Origin: Planctomycetota bacterium
GTDB lineage: Bacteria; Planctomycetota; Phycisphaerae; WQYP01
Assembly (NCBI GenBank): GCA_021831565.1
Contig: JAKBMM010000031.1
Coordinates: 1 to 35,683, forward strand
DNA length: 35,683 nucleotides
Reading direction: 5' to 3'
Position 1 is the first letter of the stretch, and each line of letters starts with the position of its first letter. The notes under the pieces are model-generated. The model was not told where the DNA came from. It saw only the letters and a program-made list of their open reading frames with translations, and searched no databases. Shown in pieces: positions 25,201 through 33,197 of this stretch. The position numbers were made by a program, and so were the translations under genes.

Positions 25201-25821
25201 CCATACCAGTTTGACTTTCTCGTGCAATGGCCAGGGGCAATGTGCCAAAGGATGAATCCAGCGCTGCCAGGCGATGGCCGTATCGGCGGGTCGGACCAGG
25301 GCCAGGCCCGCCACCGCGATCAGGCCGGCGATGGCGACCAGCAGGATCCGCCGGACGGGCTGGAAGTTCAGCGAGCGGGAAATATCAATCGCTTCGGCGG
25401 CCTGTGCTGCGCTGCGAACGCTTTGGGCGGCCAGGGCGTTGCGGGCGGTCAGATTGCGTTCAAGAAAATCGACCGCCGAAAGCAATTCGTCATGCCCCAG
25501 TGCGGCGGCCTCTTCGACACGGGCGGCTAAAAATCGGTCGGGCAGGGGCCGCCGCAGCGCCCGCAACAGCCGACCAAAAACCAGGCCCAGGAATACCGCC
25601 AGAAACGCCCCAAGCAACACCAGCCGCAACCAACCAGGAAAATCCAGCCGATAATCGCCAAGGACCAGAAGCAAAATCACCCCTGTTGTAACTGCGATCA
25701 GCAGGCCCAGTGCGTGCAGACCCAGCGCCAGACGCAGGCGGCGGCGCAACCGCCCCAGATGCCCGATCAACGGAGATGTATCCCGGGGGGACGGGGACGA
25801 AGAATTTTCAAGTATCGGCAC
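22231..25821 (-). CDS. DUF4175-like giant membrane protein
   Basis: A 1196-residue protein with two transmembrane helices near the N terminus (about 30-52 and 65-88), a third at about 160-178, a beta-rich periplasmic region (about 200-560) with repeated Ig-like stretches, and a very long, charged, Gln/Arg/Ala-rich helical region (about 580-1060) likely to form coiled coils. A run of eight glycines lies near 1123-1130. It resembles DUF4175 proteins, which in planctomycetes are encoded with BatA-like and other aerotolerance-type genes, absent here. Start is GTG at 25821 with AGAGGA upstream. Function unknown; the architecture suggests an envelope structural or mechanosensing role, which is inference. 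Confidence 0.8.
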   Translation of the reverse strand: MPILENSSSPSPRDTSPLIGHLGRLRRRLRLALGLHALGLLIAVTTGVILLLVLGDYRLDFPGWLRLVLLGAFLAVFLGLVFGRLLRALRRPLPDRFLAARVEEAAALGHDELLSAVDFLERNLTARNALAAQSVRSAAQAAEAIDISRSLNFQPVRRILLVAIAGLIAVAGLALVRPADTAIAWQRWIHPLAHCPWPLHEKVKLVWNTATGAAPSVWPRGHPLTLQAVVRRGFRKSLRVWLNLRRDGRSLSDQLMTWQEQAVTPGEFEKVIVPTGKILQVRPAAGDDTHEPFATIRIVPRPRIVALQARIFPPPYAAAVPSYVVNLLSGPVHVIAGCTVELTYRTDHPLARSGAPPLIRLINVRSGLPMKPFWHLKILGSRRAAIVFQARKSIAARLRVQDTDGVGNRRGGSFDIRVIPDAPPQVQIVRPRQSVQATPTGEIPIQIQASDDLGLTALYLAGRHSSAAPSGKPFFQIPLSWRRLVYDTASRTDNGAARVQWNLAPLQLKPGQRLRVFAEVGDNYSRRAGNGARVITHPLVHSASLLVVIKSRAEIESELRADLRAIRRIIKPLLVDQQQTQTRARVIRQAIRTNKELTSTQREMLGSLVPRQISQAARAASIAGALRRIERIAKRNNLADSSMGRLAHRAAQQMGHVAGASMPRAAGRLQKAVALARRRSTLAKAGTSTARAVVHQQHAIDIMRRLLRRLGAAGEFASLVAQTRRLLQQQEQLMQKLRVLAKKTIGISPDQLPPKLRHALERLARRQGKLAGKADRLSRRLSQAARQLAAHNQAMAQALGQAAALAQKFAISDAMRMAGQRAARNQLQQAAANQAQARRGLRAMLRALQKEQKRSLQQEISRLEKLILQVKELIRRQHAIQQATVAAPADSSAPMLAPTADRQSHLQLDTLTVAGRAERTNHTGEAPAYLHGASSFMGKATGSLLRGQEPLAIPRQNQALGYLRHALDDLQKALTKARWRRRLQTLEGLRHVYQKIAKRQKTLLAESTNIRQLRRRRGTLLRTDLFKLQRDARVQKVLAGEVGDLSIRLKSKAPVIVWLNGKISKNMIFAARRLAQVTADRAVVAMQNAALLGLDDIIKALKEQINNDRKGGGGGGGGRPPLIPPAAQLKLLKTLQLQVNQTTTQLAERIGKTTDPKTRGELIDQVRELGGIQGGLRRQMIKLIQSMNSPAGAGGR

Positions 25822-25857
25822 GATGGCGTCCTCTTAAGGTTGAGGCAATTTTTTCAG

Positions 25858-25877
25858 CCTGCCTGGCGGTAGGCAGG
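25858..25877. repeat. Small palindromic repeat, copy 2 (related sequence at 46-62)
   Basis: CCTGCCT, loop GGCGGT, AGGCAGG: a perfect 7-bp hairpin in the 193-bp gap between two minus-strand genes. A related sequence lies in inverse orientation at about 46-62 near the window start (GCCT-ATCGGC-AGGCAGG). These look like copies of a short dispersed palindrome. Confidence 0.5.
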
Positions 25878-26014
25878 GAACATCCCAAGAAACAGGCCGA
25901 CGCCCGGCAGGCCGTCTTAGCGGCAACATTTATGATGCCGGCTCCCCGCGGGAATTTACGAAAAAAACTCACCCCATCCGCGCACGACACGCGCACGCTC
26001 TCGTTCGCTTTCGG

Positions 26015-26917
26015 TCAATGCACGGCGTCTACACGCGCATAGTAAGCGTCGCTCCAGAGGCTGTGGCCGATTCGTTTTGCCGCCGGCAGAAGCGTTCCAA
26101 TCCGCACCACCTTACGCCGGAACGCAATCGCGCGGCGCCCCGCCCGATGGCGGAACCCTCGAACGGATACCACCATGGCAAAACGACCGGGTCCCGGTTC
26201 CACGGTTGTGTCCACGCCATGGCGGGCGATAAATTCGGCATCCAGTCGCGCGTATTGCGGCAAGGTGGTCAGAATCACCAGATACCAGTGGTCGGCCAAG
26301 CGCGGCACTTGCCTCGCCGGAATGACGCGTCCCATGCCGACCCGCCGGGATTTCCGCCGGGCCGGCGGCGCCTTTCCCGGCGCGGCAAAGTTTCCCGGCG
26401 ATCGGTTTGCGATCGGGTACGACGGAACCGTTGCGAGATGAGAACGAAATTCAACTGTGGGGCTACCCACGGGCGGGGAAGACGGCACAGGCCCGGAACT
26501 GGAACTTTTACGCGTCGCCCAGATGATCAAAACGCCGATAATCACGACGGTCAACGCGGCGCCGGCGAAAAGCAACCAGGGCCGAAAGCGAACCGCCAGA
26601 ATGTCCAGCAAGATTGGATTCTCTTCCAGCGGCGTTGCGTCGGGATTCATGGCCTGCGGCGGCGCGATCCCGGCGGGGGGAAGACGAATGGCCGTCGATG
26701 GACCGGACGCCGCCGGACGCGGTTTAGCGGTTGTCCCGGCATTCAAACTACTGGCGGGACTCTCCGCTCCGGTTTTAGCGGGCGACGCCGGCTGGTCGCG
26801 GGCGGTAAACCAGGAAGCCAGCCGGTGTGTCCAGCCATCCTGTTTTGCCTTCTTCAAACCGGTTTTTTTCAACAATTCGTAAAGGGTTGCCGCCTCTTTT
26901 TTCCGGTTGCTCGCCAT
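26015..26917 (-). CDS. Single-pass membrane protein with SPOR-like C-terminal domain
   Basis: A 300-residue protein of unknown function. Cytoplasmic, Pro/Ala-rich N-terminal part; one transmembrane helix at about 114-135 (PWLLFAGAALTVVIIGVLIIW); a linker; then a C-terminal domain (about 210-300) beginning HWYLVILTTLPQYARLDAEFI and containing two beta-alpha-beta-like units, resembling SPOR-type folds in pattern only. The start chosen is Met at 26917, preceded by GAGGTG on the minus strand; a start at 26956 would add 13 Arg-rich residues. It lies 193 bp upstream of the DUF4175-like gene on the same strand and is divergent from the polyprenyl synthase gene. Confidence 0.65.
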   Translation of the reverse strand: MASNRKKEAATLYELLKKTGLKKAKQDGWTHRLASWFTARDQPASPAKTGAESPASSLNAGTTAKPRPAASGPSTAIRLPPAGIAPPQAMNPDATPLEENPILLDILAVRFRPWLLFAGAALTVVIIGVLIIWATRKSSSSGPVPSSPPVGSPTVEFRSHLATVPSYPIANRSPGNFAAPGKAPPARRKSRRVGMGRVIPARQVPRLADHWYLVILTTLPQYARLDAEFIARHGVDTTVEPGPGRFAMVVSVRGFRHRAGRRAIAFRRKVVRIGTLLPAAKRIGHSLWSDAYYARVDAVH

Positions 26918-27150
26918 GAACACACCTCGGTGAAGCCTCCGGCGCCGCAAGGCCAAGCCATGACATTGCGCACGACGGCCCGCCGCTTACTTTAGCGAAG
27001 GCTTGGTGGGGAAACAACCGCCGCGGATGTGGATAATTACGTTCAGAAAGATGCTGGACAAATCAATCAGAACCTTTTATGTTTTCAACCATGCTTGAAT
27101 TCTTCAACTGGCCCAGCGCCGGAAAAACTTAAGTCAAGAAGAAAAGGCCT

Positions 27151-28146
27151 ATGGTTAGTGCAACAACAACGGATTCATCCGCACCGGCGCATATCCAGAC
27201 GTACCTGGCGGCGGTTGACGATCTCTTCAACATGGAACTTCGCAGCGAGCCGGCGCATGTGCAGCAGCTCGTGAATCGCGTCGCGCGGTTCCGCGGCAAG
27301 ATGCTCCGGCCATCGCTGGTGCTCCTGGCGGGACTGGCCTGTCAGGAATCGCCCCAGCCGCTGGGTCGCGCGCACGTGGTGCTGGCGACCGTGGTGGAAA
27401 TGTCGCACGTGGCAACGCTGGTGCATGACGATGTCCTGGACAACGCCCAAATCCGGCGGCGCGGCGCGACGATAAACCATCTGCATGGCAACGAGACCGC
27501 GGTTCTGCTGGGTGATTTGCTCATCAGCCACGCCTTTTATTTATGCAGCAGCCTGGAGAGCCAGGCGGCCTCGCGCCTGATCGGCCGCACGACCAATATT
27601 GTCTGCGAAGGCGAATTGATGCAGAACTTTCGCCGCTGCGACTGGAATCTCGACGAAAGCGACTACTTCGATATCATTTATCGCAAGACGGCCAGCCTTA
27701 TCGAGACCGCCTGCCGCCTGGGGGCGCAGGAATCCACCCGCGACGCCACGATGATCGATGCGCTGGCGCGGTATGGGCGGCATATCGGCACGGCGTTTCA
27801 AATCATCGACGACGTGCTGGACATTACCGGTCAGCCCGCGACGGTGGGCAAGTCGCTGGGGACGGACATCGACAAAGGCAAGCTGACGCTGCCGATGATC
27901 CATTTTCTGGCCACCGCGGCGCAAACACATCGCGAACTGCTCATCGGGCTGCTGGAATCGCCGGAAGAGAACCGCGTAGAAAAGGTGCGGCAACTGCTGA
28001 TTCCCAGCGCGAGCATCGCCTACGCCCGCCGCCGGGCGCGGGAAATGGTCGACGAAGCCATGGAAACGATCCGCATTCTGCCGGATTCGCCGGCCCGCGC
28101 CACACTGCTGGACATGGCGCGATTCATCACGGCGCGGGAATTGTAG
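27151..28146 (+). CDS. Polyprenyl diphosphate synthase (trans-isoprenyl type)
   Basis: Condenses isopentenyl diphosphate onto allylic diphosphates to build the side chain of a respiratory quinone. The 331-residue protein has both aspartate-rich motifs: HDDVLD (DDVLD at 93-97, followed by NAQIRRRG) and IIDDVLD (220-224), plus GKMLRPSLVLLAG (49-61), and KTASLIETA (179-187). Length suits IspB/HepT-type long-chain synthases rather than IspA. The chain length cannot be read with certainty. AAGG lies just before the ATG. It is divergent from the gene at 26917 and 21 nt upstream of the OppA-like gene. Confidence 0.92.
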   Translation: MVSATTTDSSAPAHIQTYLAAVDDLFNMELRSEPAHVQQLVNRVARFRGKMLRPSLVLLAGLACQESPQPLGRAHVVLATVVEMSHVATLVHDDVLDNAQIRRRGATINHLHGNETAVLLGDLLISHAFYLCSSLESQAASRLIGRTTNIVCEGELMQNFRRCDWNLDESDYFDIIYRKTASLIETACRLGAQESTRDATMIDALARYGRHIGTAFQIIDDVLDITGQPATVGKSLGTDIDKGKLTLPMIHFLATAAQTHRELLIGLLESPEENRVEKVRQLLIPSASIAYARRRAREMVDEAMETIRILPDSPARATLLDMARFITAREL

Positions 28147-28167
28147 AATTTTGCTATTGTGGCGGCG

Positions 28168-29916
28168 ATGAAACGAACGCTGCTGGCGCCTTCTCTGTTG
28201 CTGCTGTTGCTGGGGGCGGCGTGTTATCGGCTTACCGTCGGCGGCGCCCCGGGGCGAGGCGCCATCGTGTTCTGCGAAGCCGGGCAGATTCACACCCTTG
28301 ATCCGGCGAAAATGACCTGGATGCAGGATATTCGCGCCGCCCTGGCGTTGTGGCAGGGGCTGGTCCGGTACAATCCCCGGACGCTGGCGCCGCTGCCGGG
28401 AATCGCGCGAAGCTGGCGCATCTCATCAAATAGACTTACATACACATTTTACCTAAGGCGCCGGGCGCGCTGGTCGAACGGCGCCGCGGTGACCGCGAAC
28501 GATTTTCTATTCGCCTGGAAACGCATGCTGCATCCGGCGACGGGCGCCGGCTACGTGATGATGCTGTTTCATATCGCCGGAGCGAAAGCCTATTTCGATT
28601 CGCTGGCGCGCCATCCCGAAGATCACCTCTCGTTTGCGACGGTGGGCGCCCGGGCGCTTGGTCGCCGGACGCTGGTGGTGTATCTGGCGCATCCTTGTAC
28701 TTATTTCCTGGACCTGCTGGCTTTCCCGCCGTTTTTCCCGCTTAACGCCCGCTCCATGCAGCCGTTCGCCTATCGCCGGGGACGCTCGGGCGGTTATCAG
28801 CCGCGCTGGACCCGTCCGCCCCACCTGGTTACCGACGGCCCCTATAAATTGATCGGCTGGAAATTCCACCAGTACCTTCTGCTGCGGCCGAACCCGTATT
28901 TCTGGGATCGCCGGGCGGTGCGGTGCCGCCGCCTGCTGATCGCCAACTATCCGGATGCGGAATCAGCCTTCCTGGCCTATCAGAGCGGAGCCGTGGACGT
29001 ACTTTCGTTTGTGCCCTCGGATTTCGCACACGCTTTGTTACGGGAACAGCGGCTGGGACAGCGCGATGATGTGCACGATCGGTTGGTATTCGGCAGCTAC
29101 TATTACCTGTTCAACTGCCGGCACAAGCCGCTGAACAACCCGCAGGTGCGCATCGCCCTGGCGCTGGCGATCAATAAGCGGGAAATCGTACGCGACGTGA
29201 CGCGCCTGCCGGAACGACCCCTGAACGTCCTGGTGCCGCCGGGAAGCATCCCCGGCTACCGCAGCCCGCGTGGATTGAGCATGAACATCGCCGCGGCGCG
29301 AAAATTGCTCGCCGCGGCCGGTTATCCCGACGGGCACGGCCTGCGGCGTTTGAAGTTCCTGACCGACAACGCCGCGGCGATCAATGGTCGTATCGCCCAG
29401 GCGGTACAGGAAATGTGGCGCAAGGAACTCGGCGTGCGAATCCGGATCAACGAGGAAGAAACCAAGGTTTTTCACCAGGACATGGTCCATGGGAATTATG
29501 ACATCGCCAGCGCCGGCTGGTACGGTGATTATATGGATCCCACCACGTGGCTGGACCTTTTTCGCACAGGCAACCCGAACAATCTTTCGGGCTTTTCCAG
29601 CCGGCGTTATGACTCTATCCTGCAAAGGGCGGGACGAACCGTCCATTCGGTGGAGCGTTTTGCCCTGCTGCGGCGGGCGGAAAAACTGCTGGTGGAAAAA
29701 TACATGCCCGCCATTCCACTGTTCCAGGCTTGCGACGGGCTGATGTATCACGCCGCGCGAATCGGCGGGTTAAGCATGAATGTGCGTATGATCACGCTGC
29801 TCCAATACATACACTGGCGCCGAAACCGGAAAGGAATTCCGGCAGCCGGCCGGACGCGAATACAGGCAAGCGACATCGCCAAGGAGCACAAGCGCCCAGC
29901 GGGAACGCCACCATGA
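28168..29916 (+). CDS. ABC transporter substrate-binding protein, OppA/DppA family
   Basis: Extracytoplasmic receptor that binds peptides or similar solutes and delivers them to the membrane channel. The 582-residue SBP family 5 protein has a signal with a lipobox-like end (LLLLLLGAAC, Cys near residue 19), so it may be a lipoprotein. It contains GAIVFCEAGQIHTLDP (family N terminus), a WSNGAAVTANDFLFAWKRMLHP segment (two overlapping conserved blocks) and RIALALAINKREIV. Start: ATG at 28168; an in-frame GTG at 28159 is possible. Its stop overlaps the next start as ATGA (29913-29916), so translation is coupled to the permease. The ligand is unknown. Confidence 0.88.
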   Translation: MKRTLLAPSLLLLLLGAACYRLTVGGAPGRGAIVFCEAGQIHTLDPAKMTWMQDIRAALALWQGLVRYNPRTLAPLPGIARSWRISSNRLTYTFYLRRRARWSNGAAVTANDFLFAWKRMLHPATGAGYVMMLFHIAGAKAYFDSLARHPEDHLSFATVGARALGRRTLVVYLAHPCTYFLDLLAFPPFFPLNARSMQPFAYRRGRSGGYQPRWTRPPHLVTDGPYKLIGWKFHQYLLLRPNPYFWDRRAVRCRRLLIANYPDAESAFLAYQSGAVDVLSFVPSDFAHALLREQRLGQRDDVHDRLVFGSYYYLFNCRHKPLNNPQVRIALALAINKREIVRDVTRLPERPLNVLVPPGSIPGYRSPRGLSMNIAAARKLLAAAGYPDGHGLRRLKFLTDNAAAINGRIAQAVQEMWRKELGVRIRINEEETKVFHQDMVHGNYDIASAGWYGDYMDPTTWLDLFRTGNPNNLSGFSSRRYDSILQRAGRTVHSVERFALLRRAEKLLVEKYMPAIPLFQACDGLMYHAARIGGLSMNVRMITLLQYIHWRRNRKGIPAAGRTRIQASDIAKEHKRPAGTPP

Positions 29917-30830
29917 TAAGTTTTATTCTGCGCCGTCTGCTGCAATCCGCCCTGGTGATGGCCGTGGTATACACCGGCACATTCTGGCTGCTGATGGCGA
30001 CGCCCGGCGATCCTTTCATCGGCAACAAACAGCCGCCGCCGGCCGTGTTGCGGGCGCTGCGCGCGCGCTATGGCCTGAATAATCCGTGGAAAGCCTACTT
30101 CGCCTACGCCTGGCGGGTGCTGCGTTACGGCGATTTCGGGCCGACCATCAGTTACGAAAACTGGACGGTGCGAGGCGTCATTCGCCAGACCCTGCCGGTG
30201 TCGATGGCGCTGGGCTCTCTGGCGTTGCTGATCGCGCTGTGGGCGGGCGTTGCGGCGGGAATCGCCGGGGCGCTGCTCAAAGGCCGCTGGCCGGACGTGG
30301 CGCTGACCATCGGCACGCTATTGGGAATAAGTCTGCCGACGTTCGTTGTTGGGTCGGCCCTGCTGATTCTCTTCTGCGTCGATGTAGCGGTCTTCCCGCC
30401 GGGAGGATGGGGAACCCTGCGGCAGCTTGTCTTGCCGGCGCTAACGCTTTCTCTTCCATTTCTGGCGTACATCGCGCGCCTTTCGCGCAGCAGCGCGCTG
30501 GACGTACTGAGCGCGGATTTTGTTCGCACGGCGCGTGCCAAAGGAGTAAGCCGACTGAAAGTGGTCCGCGGACATATTCTTCCCAATTCCTCGCTGGCGG
30601 CGCTGACGTACCTGGGACCGGCGGCGGCCAGCGTGTTGACGGGATCGTTCGTGGTGGAAAAGATTTTTGCCATTCCCGGCCTGGGTGAAGTGTTTGTAAA
30701 CGCCTGCCTGGACAAGGACATTCCACTGGTGCTGGGAGCCGTGCTGGTTTATACATTCATTCTGGTGATAATGAATCTGCTCGTGGATATCGGTTGCGCC
30801 TGGGCTGACCCGCGGATAAGGATCGGATAA
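29913..30830 (+). CDS. ABC transporter permease, OppB/DppB family
   Basis: A 305-residue inner-membrane permease with about six hydrophobic segments, beginning MISFILRRLLQSALVM as in OppB. The cytoplasmic EAA loop for contact with the ATPase is seen at DFVRTARAKGVSRLKVVRGHILPN. LGPLAA-like and FVVEKIFAIPGLGEVFVNA motifs are typical of the family. The start is the ATG overlapping the OppA stop codon; upstream in-frame codons are inside oppA and rejected. No OppC-like second permease or ATPase gene follows; the next gene is an amidohydrolase. Partners must be encoded elsewhere, or the system is incomplete. Confidence 0.9.
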   Translation: MISFILRRLLQSALVMAVVYTGTFWLLMATPGDPFIGNKQPPPAVLRALRARYGLNNPWKAYFAYAWRVLRYGDFGPTISYENWTVRGVIRQTLPVSMALGSLALLIALWAGVAAGIAGALLKGRWPDVALTIGTLLGISLPTFVVGSALLILFCVDVAVFPPGGWGTLRQLVLPALTLSLPFLAYIARLSRSSALDVLSADFVRTARAKGVSRLKVVRGHILPNSSLAALTYLGPAAASVLTGSFVVEKIFAIPGLGEVFVNACLDKDIPLVLGAVLVYTFILVIMNLLVDIGCAWADPRIRIG

Positions 30831-30860
30831 TATACCGCGCGCCTTCCCGATGGGTGCGGC

Positions 30861-30980
30861 AATTTTTCCGGGCATCCCTGGGGGGCGGGTGTCCGCACCC
30901 GCTGGCGCCCTTCGGGAAGGCTCCGCGGCGTGCGGAACAGGGCTGGTTTGGCGGGAATTCCGGCCCGGCCCGGAAAAATT
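30861..30980. repeat. Inverted-repeat-bounded intergenic element after oppB-like gene
   Basis: AATTTTTCCGGGC at 30861-30873 and its exact reverse complement at 30968-30980 bound a 120-bp GC-rich segment with its own hairpin (GGGTGTCCGCACCC near 30887-30900). It fills most of the 191-bp gap between the permease and amidohydrolase genes. The open frame that runs through it in the amidohydrolase frame has no family resemblance, so I treat it as non-coding. It may be a miniature mobile element or an mRNA structure. Confidence 0.5.
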
Positions 30981-31021
30981 CCCACGCCCTTCCAGATTGC
31001 AATATGGGACAGGTTTCTACC

Positions 31022-31939
31022 ATGATTGTGGATACGCACACCAGTATCTGGCAAAGCCCCGAACAACTCGGTGTGGAAGCGCTCGCCCGGCTGGCGCGCC
31101 CGACGCTTTTCGCCAACGAGCGGGTGCGACTGCTGCCGAAGGCGGATACCGCCACGCATCTGCTGGCGGCGGAGCCGGTGGATCGCTGTTTTGTGTTGGG
31201 ATTCAAAAGCCGCTATATGCAGGCGGAAATTCCCAACCGGTTCATCGCCGATTACTGCGCCGAACACGCGGATCGCATGATCGGTTTCGCCGGAATTGAC
31301 CCGGCCGAGGACGACTGCCTGGAACAACTTGCCCGGATCGCCGGCGAACCGCATCTGCAGGGACTGGTGATTTGCCCGGCGGCGCAGGATTTTCATCCCT
31401 GTGATACGCGGGCGATGCGAACTTACGAACAGGCGATGAAGTGCAAGCTGCCGATAATTTTTTCTTCCGGCCCCTACCTGGCCGCCCGCACGCGACTCGA
31501 ATATGCCCGCCCCATTTTGCTCGACGAAATCGCCCGCGCTTTTCCCGATCTGAAAATGGTTATCAGCCACCTCGGCTACCCGTGGGTGGATGAGGCGCTC
31601 ACGCTGATCCGTAAACATGAGCACGTGCTGGCAAACCTTGCCGGCCTGCTCGGCCAACCCTGGATCGCCTACGATGCCCTGCTGCGGGCCTGCCAACTGG
31701 AAATAACCGATAAACTGCTCTTTGGCAGCGATTTTCCCTTCGCCGCCGCGGCGGAAAGCATTGAAGCGCTTTACAACATCAACCAGTTCGCGCGCGGAAC
31801 AAACCTGCCGGTGATTGACCGTGAAAACCTGCGGCAAATAGTGGAAAATGACGCGCTGGGTCTGCTGGGAATTCAAGCGCCGTCCGGACGGGTGCTGGCG
31901 GCGTGGCCCAAGAACCGGCGCTTGAGCCGGGGCGGTTGA
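31022..31939 (+). CDS. Amidohydrolase family 2-type metal-dependent hydrolase
   Basis: A 305-residue TIM-barrel protein of the amidohydrolase superfamily. The family's first metal motif DxHxH appears as DTHTS (near residue 4), so the second histidine is missing. Later ligand positions look conserved: ISHLGYPW (His after strand 6) and LLFGSDFPFA (the essential Asp of the GSD motif). The start at 31022 gives MIVDTHT, as in relatives; an ATG at 31004 is an alternative. The substrate is unknown; relatives act on C-N or C-C bonds of small molecules. A terminator follows 12 nt after the stop. Confidence 0.75.
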   Translation: MIVDTHTSIWQSPEQLGVEALARLARPTLFANERVRLLPKADTATHLLAAEPVDRCFVLGFKSRYMQAEIPNRFIADYCAEHADRMIGFAGIDPAEDDCLEQLARIAGEPHLQGLVICPAAQDFHPCDTRAMRTYEQAMKCKLPIIFSSGPYLAARTRLEYARPILLDEIARAFPDLKMVISHLGYPWVDEALTLIRKHEHVLANLAGLLGQPWIAYDALLRACQLEITDKLLFGSDFPFAAAAESIEALYNINQFARGTNLPVIDRENLRQIVENDALGLLGIQAPSGRVLAAWPKNRRLSRGG

Positions 31940-31951
31940 TCGGCGGCGGAC

Positions 31952-31972
31952 AACGGAATGTTCCGTTTTTTT
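31952..31972 (+). terminator. Intrinsic terminator after the amidohydrolase gene
   Basis: ACGGA, a short loop, TCCGT and then a run of T; the palindrome AACGGAATGTTCCGTT is perfect. It is followed at 32030-32050 by a second hairpin with a T-run (AGCGGC, GTCTG, GCCGCT, TTTTA). Confidence 0.7.
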
Positions 31973-32002
31973 GACTGCGGGATATACTGTGCTCGGCCAT
32001 TG

Positions 32003-32031
32003 TTGAGACATCCTGGTTTCCAAAGTAGAAG
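32003..32031 (+). promoter_or_regulatory. Possible promoter of the gpsA operon
   Basis: TTGAGA at 32003-32008 (five of six), a 17-nt spacer, and TAGAAG at 32026-32031 (four of six). The start would be near 32038, inside the small hairpin 32030-32046, which is followed by TTTTA and could attenuate transcription about 70 nt before gpsA. Confidence 0.35.
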
Positions 32032-32120
32032 CGGCGTCTGGCCGCTTTTACGGTTTGTCAGCATACCGGCCCAGGCACGGATTTGTCTCACGTGGGGGTG
32101 AGAGCAGCATAAAGGGACCG

Positions 32121-33197
32121 ATGAAATCAGGACGCGGCAAAACCGGCCGAACGTCGAAGACGAACGCGTGCATCATCGGCGATGGCGCCATGGGCACGTT
32201 GTGCGCGATGATTCTGGCCCAGGGCGGCCATGCGGTGCGGCTCTGGGGCCGGCGACCGGAGCATATCGCCGAAATCGCCGCCGCGCATGAGAATAAGCTC
32301 TATCTTCCCGGGGTACGCCTGCCGGACCAGATTATTTTCACCTCCGATGACGCAACGGCATTCGACGATTGCGCGCTGATCCTCTGCGCTGTTCCGGCGC
32401 AGTACATTCGCGGCGTTTTGGAACGGCTCAAAAATCACATTCCCTTCCGCGTGCCGGTTCTCAGCGTGGCCAAGGGAATAGAAAACCACAGCCTGCTGCG
32501 GCCGACGCAAATCATTCAAGAGGTGATCGGAGAAAGGCCCGTCGCCGCCCTTTCGGGGCCGTCAATTGCGGCGGAACTGGCCCGCGGCCTGCCCGCCACC
32601 CTGGTGGTCGCGGCCCGGGACGAACATCTGACCGGGCGGGTGCAGCGCCTGTTCACGACCAACCACCTGCGAATATACCGCAATGCGGATCTACCCGGCG
32701 TGGAGCTGGCCGGGGCGGTGAAAAACGTGATTGCGATCGCCGCCGGCATTCTCGATGGATTGCGCACCGGCACCAACGCCAAGGCCGCTTTGCTCACGCG
32801 GGGGTTGGTGGAAATAACCCGGCTGGGGGTGGCGATGGACGCGCGGACGGAAACCTTCAGCGGACTGGCGGGGTTGGGAGACCTCGTGACAACCTGCTTT
32901 GCGCCCGCGGGGCGCAACCGCACCTTCGGCGAATACATTGGCCGCGGCCTCCAGCCCACAGACGCGGCCGCGCGGGTGCGGGGTGTGGTGGAGGGTATTG
33001 CGACCACACAAAGCGTGGTGGAACTGGCGCGGCGGCGCCACGTGGAAATGCCCATCAGCCAATGTCTGCACGCGGTGCTCTTTGCGAACAAGAACCCGCG
33101 CCAAGGCATCAGCGACCTGATGGGCCGGCAACCCAAGTATGAACATGTTCGCGCGGCGCCGCCGGCGGCAACGGCAAGAAAAACCGGGGCGTCATGA
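32121..33197 (+). CDS. gpsA: NAD(P)-dependent glycerol-3-phosphate dehydrogenase
   Basis: Reduces dihydroxyacetone phosphate to sn-glycerol 3-phosphate for phospholipid synthesis. The 358-residue product has the Rossmann motif GDGAMG (20-25), SVAKGIE, a LSGPSIAAELA segment, the catalytic Lys in AGAVKNVIAIAAG, and GLAGLGDLVTTC, all typical of GpsA. The start at 32121 follows AAAGGGACCG and removes 22 unconvincing residues of the longer open frame. There is a short Lys/Arg-rich N-terminal extension before the Rossmann fold and a low-complexity C-terminal tail. The stop overlaps the next start as ATGA, so it leads a coupled operon. Confidence 0.95.
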   Translation: MKSGRGKTGRTSKTNACIIGDGAMGTLCAMILAQGGHAVRLWGRRPEHIAEIAAAHENKLYLPGVRLPDQIIFTSDDATAFDDCALILCAVPAQYIRGVLERLKNHIPFRVPVLSVAKGIENHSLLRPTQIIQEVIGERPVAALSGPSIAAELARGLPATLVVAARDEHLTGRVQRLFTTNHLRIYRNADLPGVELAGAVKNVIAIAAGILDGLRTGTNAKAALLTRGLVEITRLGVAMDARTETFSGLAGLGDLVTTCFAPAGRNRTFGEYIGRGLQPTDAAARVRGVVEGIATTQSVVELARRRHVEMPISQCLHAVLFANKNPRQGISDLMGRQPKYEHVRAAPPAATARKTGAS

